This document shows, piece by piece, positions 57,427 through 64,000 of a DNA stretch of 64,000 nt. Numbering within the stretch: the stretch's first letter is position 1; every line of letters starts with the position of its first letter. The DNA is taken from NCBI RefSeq assembly GCF_947497695.1, contig NZ_CANMHM010000007.1, positions 1 through 64,000 of the forward strand, read 5' to 3'. The translations under genes were made by a program, and so were the position numbers. Below the pieces are notes generated by a model that was given only the letters and a program-made list of their open reading frames with translations, was not told the origin of the DNA and did no database searches. This DNA is from an uncultured Polaribacter sp. GTDB taxonomy: Bacteria; Bacteroidota; Bacteroidia; Flavobacteriales; Flavobacteriaceae.

Positions 57427-59805
57427 TTATGATTTATCTTCTTTTTCATCTTCGATAGGGAAAATTTTTAAAGAAGGTTCTTTAAAACTCTTTTTATTTG
57501 CTATCTTTTTTTCGAAAGTTAGTAGTAATGAAGGTAAAAGCAATAAGTTAGATACCATTGCTAATAACAAGGTTATAGAAACCAACCCACCTAATGCAAT
57601 TGTACCACCAAAATTAGAAAGAGTAAAAGTTAAAAAACCAAAAAATAATACAATAGAAGTATAAAACATACTAACGCCAGTTTCACGAAGTGCTGCATAA
57701 ACAGATGGTTTTATTTTCCATTTATTAGTAATCAATTCTTGTCTATATTTTGCTAAAAAGTGTATCGTATCATCTACAGAAATACCAAAGGCAATACTAA
57801 ATACTAATATTGTTGAGGGCTTTATAGGTACTCCTAAAAACCCCATTAATCCTGCTGTGATTAAAAGAGGTAACATATTTGGAATTAAGGATATAAAAAT
57901 CATTTGTGGAGATCTAAACATCCAAGCCATAAAAATCGCAATTAATATAATGGCTAGTGATAAAGAAATCACTAAGTTTTTAATTAGGTAATTTGTACCT
58001 TTTATAAAAACCAATGCTTTACCAGTTAAAGAAACATCATATTTTTCTGATGGAAATTCTTTTGCAATAACTGCCTTTAATCTTTCTTGAATAACATCCA
58101 TTTTTTCAGTACCAATGTCTTTCATAAAAGTTGTTATTCTAGCATAACGACCTGTAGAATCTACAAAGTTTTTAAGCATGCCAGCTTCACTATTAGAATT
58201 TTTAGTGTAGGCAAAAATATAACTTTGTTCTTGGCTAGTTGGTAGTTGATAGTACTTAGGGTTTCCTTTGTAGTAAGCTTGTTTAGAGTATTTTACTAAG
58301 TTGGTAACAGAGATAGGTTTAGAAAGTTCTGGAAAAGTTTCAATGGCTTCATTTATTTTCTCCATTTTTTTTAAGGTAGATAAATTCATTACTCCTTTTT
58401 CCTTTTTTGTATCAATCAAAATTTCTAAAGGCATGATACCTCCAAATTCATTTTCAAAGAATTTGATATCTTTATAAAACTCAGTGCTTTTAGGCATATC
58501 TTCTATTAAACTGCCAGAAACTTTAATTTGATAGACGCCAATTATGCTTAAAACAATTACAAAAACTGTGGCAAAATAAATGGTTATTCTTTGGTTTTTA
58601 ACCATTTTTTCCATCCAATTTACTACGTTCTCAATCCACTTTGTTTCCAAATGATTTAAGTGTTTTTTCTTTGGAAGTGGCATAAAACTATATAGAATAG
58701 GAATAATTAGCAATGCCAAAATAAAGATACTTATAATGTTTACAGAAGCTAAAATACCAAACTCCCTCAACAAATTACTTTTTACAAAAACAAAGGTTGC
58801 AAAACCAGATGCAGTTGTAATATTAGTCATTAAAGTAGCATTACCTACTTTAGAAATTACACGTTGTAAAGCTTTTGCTTGTTGCCCGTGTTTTTTTATT
58901 TCTTGTTGATATTTATTGATTAAAAAGACAGCATTTGGTACACCAATTACAATAATTAAAGGAGGAATTAAAGCAGATAAAACTGTAATTTCATACCCGA
59001 ACCAACCAATAAATCCAAAAGCCCATATAACACCAGTCATTACTACTAAAAGCGTAATAAAAGTTGCTCTAAAAGACCGAAAGAAAAAGAAAAAGATAAT
59101 GGCTGTTATGCCTAAAGCTCCACCAACAAAAAGGGCAATTTCATTTTGTATATTTTGTGCGTTTAATGTTCTAATATAAGGCATACCAGATACCCTAACA
59201 TTTACATCATTCTCTTTTTCGAACTCTTTTATAATAGGTATTAATTTATCAAAAACAAAAGTTTTACGTTTGGGTGTATTAATAATTTCTTTTTTGATGT
59301 AAATGGCAGTTTGTAATGTCCCTGTTTTTTTGTTGAATAGTAAATTATCGTAAAAAGGCAGTTTCTCAAAAAGTTGTTTTTTGATATTTTGAACTTCTAT
59401 AGCTGTTTTAGGGTCTTTTTCGTATAAAGGTTCTAGTACAAACTTTCTGTTTTTTCTATCTGCTTTTAATTTTTGCACATCAGCAATAGAAAGCGTAAAA
59501 TCTACTTCTTGTAAGCTATCAAATTTTTTAACCAAATTATTCCAAGCATTAAATTTTGTAGCTGTAAAAACAGTAGCATCTTTTATACCAAGAATTACTA
59601 GGTTGCCTTCTTCTCCAAAAATATCTAAGAATTGGTTGTATTGTAAATTTGCTTCATGGTCTTCTGGTAATAGATTCGCTTCAGAATATGAAAACTTCAT
59701 ATATTTCATTTGCGATGCTAACAAGCCTGTAATGATTGCAATACCTAGTAAGACTAAATACCTGTTTCTTAATATGATACCTGCAACTTTGGTCCAGAAA
59801 TTCAT
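57427..59805 (-). CDS. RND-superfamily exporter, MMPL/HAE3 type
   Basis: Large inner-membrane proton-driven transporter of 792 residues. It has the classical duplicated layout: TM1, a large periplasmic domain (about 35-225), TM2-6 (about 220-385), TM7, a second periplasmic domain (about 425-615), TM8-12. The signature AFGISVDDTIHFLAKYRQEL in the second half and IVIGVPNAVFLINKYQQEI in the first mark the MMPL/HAE3 (hydrophobe/amphiphile) group, which moves lipids, hopanoids or pigments. No membrane-fusion protein or outer-membrane channel is adjacent, as usual for this group. Substrate unknown. Confidence 0.9.
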   Translation of the reverse strand: MNFWTKVAGIILRNRYLVLLGIAIITGLLASQMKYMKFSYSEANLLPEDHEANLQYNQFLDIFGEEGNLVILGIKDATVFTATKFNAWNNLVKKFDSLQEVDFTLSIADVQKLKADRKNRKFVLEPLYEKDPKTAIEVQNIKKQLFEKLPFYDNLLFNKKTGTLQTAIYIKKEIINTPKRKTFVFDKLIPIIKEFEKENDVNVRVSGMPYIRTLNAQNIQNEIALFVGGALGITAIIFFFFFRSFRATFITLLVVMTGVIWAFGFIGWFGYEITVLSALIPPLIIVIGVPNAVFLINKYQQEIKKHGQQAKALQRVISKVGNATLMTNITTASGFATFVFVKSNLLREFGILASVNIISIFILALLIIPILYSFMPLPKKKHLNHLETKWIENVVNWMEKMVKNQRITIYFATVFVIVLSIIGVYQIKVSGSLIEDMPKSTEFYKDIKFFENEFGGIMPLEILIDTKKEKGVMNLSTLKKMEKINEAIETFPELSKPISVTNLVKYSKQAYYKGNPKYYQLPTSQEQSYIFAYTKNSNSEAGMLKNFVDSTGRYARITTFMKDIGTEKMDVIQERLKAVIAKEFPSEKYDVSLTGKALVFIKGTNYLIKNLVISLSLAIILIAIFMAWMFRSPQMIFISLIPNMLPLLITAGLMGFLGVPIKPSTILVFSIAFGISVDDTIHFLAKYRQELITNKWKIKPSVYAALRETGVSMFYTSIVLFFGFLTFTLSNFGGTIALGGLVSITLLLAMVSNLLLLPSLLLTFEKKIANKKSFKEPSLKIFPIEDEKEDKS

Positions 59806-59851
59806 TGAGTAAAATTTACGTAAAGATAATTAATTGTGTGTTTTTGTAAAT

Positions 59852-59886
59852 AAAAAGAGAGTGTTGTAAAACACTCTCTTTTATTA
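59852..59886 (-). terminator. Terminator after frr
   Basis: Stem aaagagagtgtt / aacactctcttt with a short loop and A/T runs. It lies 15 bp beyond the frr stop. Confidence 0.88.
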
Positions 59887-59899
59887 TTTTTTGGTTTTA

Positions 59900-60454
59900 T
59901 TAAACCTTCATAATTTCTACTTCTTTTACAGCTAGTTTTTCATCTATCTGTTTTACAAAAGTATCTGTTAAACTTTGCACACTTGCTTCTGCATCTTTTT
60001 TTAGATCATCAGAAATGTCTGTTTTTTTAATTTCGTTATTTGCGTCTTTACGAGCATTTCTAATACCTACTTTAGCATGTTCTGCTTCAGCTTTTGCTTG
60101 TTTAGCTAAACCTATTCTTCTTTCTTCTGTTAATGGAGGAACGTTGATCATAATAATATCTCCATTATTCATTGGGTTAAAACCTAAATTTGCAATTTGA
60201 ATTGCTTTTTCAATAGGTTGTAACATGTTTTTTTCCCAAGGCTGTACAGATATTGTTCTTGGATCTGGAGTATTTACGTTTGCAACTTGGCTTAAAGGTG
60301 TTTGTGATCCATAATAATCTACCATTACATTAGATAACATTGATGGTGTAGCTTTACCTGCTCTAATAGTTCTTAATTCTTTAATTAAATGCTCTATAGC
60401 ATTGTTCATAGCTTCTTTAGCACTATCTAGAATAAATTCAATTTCTTCGTTCAT
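59900..60454 (-). CDS. frr: Ribosome recycling factor
   Basis: Splits post-termination ribosomes with EF-G. The 184 residues have the usual length and motifs: AIEHLIKELRTIRAGKATPS at the N-terminus, VNTPDPRTISVQPWEKN, and PPLTEERRIGLAKQAK. It follows pyrH by 27 bp on the same strand, the conserved pyrH-frr order. Confidence 0.97.
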   Translation of the reverse strand: MNEEIEFILDSAKEAMNNAIEHLIKELRTIRAGKATPSMLSNVMVDYYGSQTPLSQVANVNTPDPRTISVQPWEKNMLQPIEKAIQIANLGFNPMNNGDIIMINVPPLTEERRIGLAKQAKAEAEHAKVGIRNARKDANNEIKKTDISDDLKKDAEASVQSLTDTFVKQIDEKLAVKEVEIMKV

Positions 60455-60481
60455 CTTTGGTAAATTTTAATAATAATCTAA

Positions 60482-61195
<714 letters not shown>

Positions 61196-61207
61196 TTATT
61201 TTAAAAG

Positions 61208-61975
61208 TTAAGCAAAATTAAGCTTTTTTTTTGAGTTTTGTTTTTTTAGTAAATAAAAAACCCACAAAATTTGCGAGGTTAATTTGTTAATAATTTTTCT
61301 TATACTGGTAAAGTATTTATATCCATTTTTATTCTGGTTAACAATGTTTTTAGCTTCTGATATATTTTGTAAAATTTTCCATTTAACATCTATTGTTTTG
61401 TAGAATTTAGATATTTCTTCTAAAGATTCACTATTTCCTAAAAATAGATAGCCAAATTTATTTAAAGCAAAATGAAAGTTATACATTACTTTCTGTTGAA
61501 TTTTTTTATCTAAATAAATAAGTAAATTTCTATAAGAAATTAAGTCAACTCTTATAAAAGGAGGAGATTTGATTAAATTATGATTAGAAAACACAATTTT
61601 TTCTCTTATTATTTTATACAATTTGTAATTTGTTACCAATTTTTGTAAAATATTTATCTAAATAAACAGAATCTAATTCGTTAATTACATTTAAATGAAA
61701 AGTGCAAGTACTTGCTTCTTTAATTACTCTTTGGTTTATATCTGTAGCAAATATTTTAATAGTTATATTTAATTTTTATTCTAAAATATAATTATCAAAA
61801 AGCATTACAATAGAGTATACTTCTTCACCAGAAGAACAGCCAGGCACCCAAATACGAATTGTTTCATCTTCTTTTTTACTTGCACATATTGCTGGTATTA
61901 TTTCTTCTTATAATTTTTTAAATGCTTCTGTATCTCTACAAATAAGGAAAAATATACGGTTTAATTGATTAAATG
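61208..61975 (-). pseudogene. Decayed CheR-type methyltransferase gene
   Basis: The minus strand encodes recognisable pieces of a CheR-like SAM-dependent methyltransferase interrupted by stops and a frameshift. In order: FFLICRDTEAFKKL then a stop; EEIIPAICASKKEDETIRIW then VPGCSSGEEVYSIVMLFDNY and a stop; LNITIKIFATDINQRVIKEA; DSVYLDKYFTKIGNKLQI, then a frame change near 61620; REKIVFSNHNLIKSPPF, RVDLISYRNLLIYLDKKIQQ and FHFALNKFGYLFLGNSES. The SAM-binding loop (VPGCSSGEE) and the CRNLLIYL-like block identify the family. The N-terminus is missing. The 143-residue frame at 61208-61639 is only its C-terminal part. It may be the remnant of a CheB-CheR-PAS sensory fusion. Confidence 0.85.
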
Positions 61976-62099
61976 GAAGCTATAAAACAGATGTTATTGA
62001 ATACATTTAAAATTATAGGCTAAATCACAAAAAAAAGTTTGTTTAACTTTAAAAAACAACCACTCATCGAATTTTTAATTTAAATACGTAGTTATAAAT

Positions 62100-62107
62100 T
62101 ATCTTTG
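62100..62107 (+). promoter_or_regulatory. -7 element for the candidate SRP RNA
   Basis: TATCTTTG, with TTT 18 bp upstream. It is followed directly by the RNA-like segment and, about 70 bp later, by a terminator. Confidence 0.6.
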
Positions 62108-62110
62108 TAG

Positions 62111-62205
62111 TGTTAGAAATAACAAGTGTATCGGAAGAGTGCAGCCCCTAATTCTTTCAATTCTATAAATACCATCTAGTTCTTTATTAAGATTTAGGTG
62201 GTTTT
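62111..62205 (+). ncRNA. ffs: Candidate signal recognition particle (4.5S) RNA
   Basis: The segment tgtatcggaagagtgcagcc (62127-62146) aligns without gaps to the conserved apical part of SRP RNA, where E. coli has ccggaaggaagcagcc: the GGAA tetraloop and the GCAGCC strand are both kept. An intrinsic terminator follows, and a TAnnTTTG element lies just upstream, so a short independent transcript of roughly 60-100 nt is expected. It is on the plus strand, opposite to tsf and pyrH. The outer helix pairing is poor by hand, so the exact ends are uncertain. SRP RNA binds Ffh for membrane-protein targeting. Confidence 0.6.
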
Positions 62206-62212
62206 ATTTTTT
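62171..62212 (+). terminator. Terminator after the candidate SRP RNA
   Basis: accatctag pairs with ttaggtggt (one G-T wobble in the core), followed by a T-rich tract. It could form the 3' end of the small RNA. Confidence 0.7.
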
Positions 62213-62290
62213 TAATAACTTTAATATTAACTTGCTACTATTTTTTGTATGAAACTTTTTTATTTGATAAGTAATAGATATTACTAATCA

Positions 62291-62334
62291 AAAAAAAAGC
62301 CTCATTTTCAATTTGTTTGAAAATGAGGCTTTTT
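62291..62334 (-). terminator. Terminator after tsf
   Basis: A 17-bp perfect stem (62295-62311 with 62317-62333) with a 5-nt loop. On the minus strand it is followed by a T-run. It separates rpsB-tsf from pyrH. Confidence 0.92.
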
Positions 62335-62351
62335 AATATGTTAGAATATTA

Positions 62352-63323
62352 CTAACCTAAAGTAACTCTTTTAAAGCTACTAACAGAAACATCACCATAA
62401 GTTTTTACATATTGTGCAACGCTTTTCTTTTCATCTTTAATAAAAGCTTGGTCTAAAAGACATTGCTCTAAATCTAAAGTTGTGTTGTCAGAAATAAATC
62501 TTTCCATTTTTCCTGGTAAAATTCTATCCCAGATTTTTTCTGGTTTACCTTCTGCAGCTAATTCAGCTTTTGCAGCTTCTTCTGCTTTTGCTAAAACTTC
62601 ATCAGATAATTGAGACATAGAAATAAATTGAGGCACATTTTTTAATGTTTTTCCTAACCTACCTAACTCAATATTATCTTTTTCAATTACAGCAATTCTA
62701 GCTTCTGTTTCTGCAGCTACATAAGCAGCGTCAAAATCTTTGTAAGATAAAGTTGTTGCACCCATAGAAGCAACTTGCATAGCAATGTCTTTAGATAAAA
62801 CATCTGCATTATCTACAGCAGCAGATAAACCTACTAAAGCAGCAATTTTACCAATGTGAGTATAAGCACCAACATAAGCAGCTTCGATTTTCTCAAAAGC
62901 AGTGATCTCTAACTTTTCTCCAATAACACCAGTTTGCTCAATTAATTTTTCAGCAACAGTCATTCCACCAAAATCAGCAGCTAAAAAAGCATCTTTATCA
63001 GCAGAATTCAATGCAATTTCAGCAAATTGACCTCCTAATGCTACAAACGCATCATTTTTACCAACAAAATCAGTTTCACAAGCCAATACAATTGCTACAC
63101 CAGCAGTTTTATCAGCATTAATTTTTGTTACTGCAACACCTTCTGTAGATTCTCTATCAGCTCTTTTTGCAGCAATTTTCTGACCTTTTTTACGTAAAAT
63201 GTCAATTGCTTTATCAAAATCACCAACTGCTTCTACTAATGCCTTTTTACAGTCCATCATTCCAGCACCAGTTGCTTCTCTTAATTTTTTAACATCAGCA
63301 GCACTAATCTTTACTGTTTCCAT
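62352..63323 (-). CDS. tsf: Elongation factor Ts
   Basis: Nucleotide exchange factor for EF-Tu. It has 323 residues: the N-terminal UBA-like domain (ADVKKLREATGAGMMDCKKAL), the EF-Tu-contacting ETDFVGKNDAF motif and a long coiled/core region, ending LDQAFIKDEKKSVAQYV. It follows rpsB after 25 bp on the minus strand, the conserved rpsB-tsf order, and ends at a strong terminator. Confidence 0.96.
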   Translation of the reverse strand: METVKISAADVKKLREATGAGMMDCKKALVEAVGDFDKAIDILRKKGQKIAAKRADRESTEGVAVTKINADKTAGVAIVLACETDFVGKNDAFVALGGQFAEIALNSADKDAFLAADFGGMTVAEKLIEQTGVIGEKLEITAFEKIEAAYVGAYTHIGKIAALVGLSAAVDNADVLSKDIAMQVASMGATTLSYKDFDAAYVAAETEARIAVIEKDNIELGRLGKTLKNVPQFISMSQLSDEVLAKAEEAAKAELAAEGKPEKIWDRILPGKMERFISDNTTLDLEQCLLDQAFIKDEKKSVAQYVKTYGDVSVSSFKRVTLG

Positions 63324-63348
63324 GTTATTTATTTTTTATTGATTATAC

Positions 63349-64000
63349 TTATTTTTTTTCTTCAGCAGTAGTTTCAGTAACTTCAGCTTTAGGCTCTTCA
63401 GCCTTTACTTCTTCAACTTTTGGAGCTGCTTTTTCTGCTTTTGGAGCTGCAGCTTCTTTTGTTTCTTTTACTTTTTCTTTGTTTGCTTTTCTATCAGATA
63501 AACCTTCTGCAATTGCATCAGTTACAAAAGATAATACAACATTAATAGATTTAGAAGCATCATCATTTGCTGGTATAATAAAATCTACTAATCTAGGATC
63601 AGAGTTTGTATCTACCATTGCAAAAATAGGGATTCCTAATTTTTGAGCTTCTGCTACAGCAATGTGCTCTTTTTTAATGTCTACTACAAATAAAGCACCA
63701 GGTAAACGAGTCATATCAGCAATAGAACCTAAATTCTTTTCTAATTTTTCTCTCTGACGATTGATTTGTAATTTTTCTCTTTTAGATAATGCATCAAAAG
63801 AACCATCTTGTTTCATTCGATCAATTTGAGCCATTTTTTTAACAGCTTTTCTAATCGTAACAAAATTGGTTAACATTCCTCCAGGCCATCTTTCAGTGAT
63901 GTAAGGCATGTTTACTGCTTTTGCTTTTTCTGCAACAATATCTTTTGCTTGTTTTTTAGTAGCAACAAATAAAATTTTACGTCCAGAGTTTGCAATTTTG
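63349..64000 (-). CDS. rpsB: Ribosomal protein S2 (partial, 5' end outside window)
   Basis: The minus-strand frame runs off the right edge of the window, so the N-terminus is missing. The visible part reads [74 protein letters not shown] and [11 protein letters not shown], all signatures of S2. The Met at 63909 is internal, not the start. After the conserved core the C-terminus carries a Lys/Glu/Ala/Pro-rich extension of about 40 residues. It heads the rpsB-tsf operon. Confidence 0.96.
   Translation of the reverse strand, partial: KIANSGRKILFVATKKQAKDIVAEKAKAVNMPYITERWPGGMLTNFVTIRKAVKKMAQIDRMKQDGSFDALSKREKLQINRQREKLEKNLGSIADMTRLPGALFVVDIKKEHIAVAEAQKLGIPIFAMVDTNSDPRLVDFIIPANDDASKSINVVLSFVTDAIAEGLSDRKANKEKVKETKEAAAPKAEKAAPKVEEVKAEEPKAEVTETTAEEKK

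Noticed and set aside
61208..61639. 143-residue frame as an intact protein
   Set aside because: It is the C-terminal part of a CheR gene whose upstream part continues in another frame with stops.
62100..62212. tRNA gene in the pyrH-tsf gap
   Set aside because: No acceptor stem, anticodon arm or T-loop motif could be found; the conserved core fits SRP RNA better.
63349..63909. rpsB starting at the Met at 63909
   Set aside because: The frame continues upstream with conserved S2 sequence to the window edge, so this Met is internal.

Overview
This window is an AT-rich chromosomal segment of a bacterium in the phylum Bacteroidota, most likely a marine member of the Flavobacteriaceae (Polaribacter- or Tenacibaculum-like; the genus is inference). 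The support is the recurring Bacteroidota promoter element TAnnTTTG, a TonB-dependent receptor with a carboxypeptidase-regulated N-terminus, an OmpA porin with thrombospondin type-3 repeats, a PorT-like barrel beside an ExbB/ExbD operon, a detached atpD-atpC pair, and a rimP-nusA-infB operon. The window is almost all core genome. I saw no tRNA, rRNA, CRISPR array, intact insertion sequence or prophage.

Layout. 0.3-7.2 kb: branched-chain amino acid genes ilvD-ilvB-ilvN-ilvC, a terminator, then ilvA, giving the path from threonine and pyruvate to the keto acids of isoleucine and valine. 7.6-10.1 kb: gapN and a convergent tandem universal stress protein. 10.2-15.0 kb: rimP-nusA-infB with a full promoter and a strong leader hairpin. 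15.1-22.1 kb: leuS with an unusual in-frame nuclease-like insert, a lipoprotein, a MoeB/ThiF-rhodanese protein and a membrane MutS-like ATPase. 22.1-29 kb: a decayed intergenic stretch, dus, a LolC/E-type permease, rbfA, atpC, atpD and ompA. 29.3-37.9 kb: an AddA/RecB-type helicase-nuclease, a patch of dispersed repeats, and a divergent metal-homeostasis locus (DtxR/MntR regulator plus ZIP transporter opposite a TonB receptor plus thioredoxin-like protein).

38-47 kb: mfd, a LytTR/LytS two-component pair, lepA and a YugP-type zinc peptidase. 47.4-52.3 kb: asparaginase, then an exbB-membrane protein-exbD-exbD operon followed by a PorT-like barrel. 51.7-55.3 kb: a PAP2-like membrane protein, rpoN and asnS. 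55.4-59.8 kb: an unrecognised membrane-anchored AAA+ (DnaC/DnaA-like) ATPase, a PAS-LuxR regulator and an RND/MMPL exporter. 59.9-64.0 kb: frr, pyrH, tsf and rpsB on the minus strand; the pyrH-tsf gap holds a decayed CheR gene and, on the plus strand, a probable 4.5S signal recognition particle RNA.

Most notable are the DUF559-like domain inside the LeuRS editing region, the membrane-bound DnaC-like ATPase, the rimP leader hairpin, the candidate SRP RNA beside the CheR pseudogene, and the metal-uptake locus with a shared palindromic operator. Several gene starts were moved because the longest open frame began inside a promoter, terminator or non-conserved leader: ilvD, rimP, the lipoprotein gene, the MoeB-like gene, dus and the LuxR regulator.
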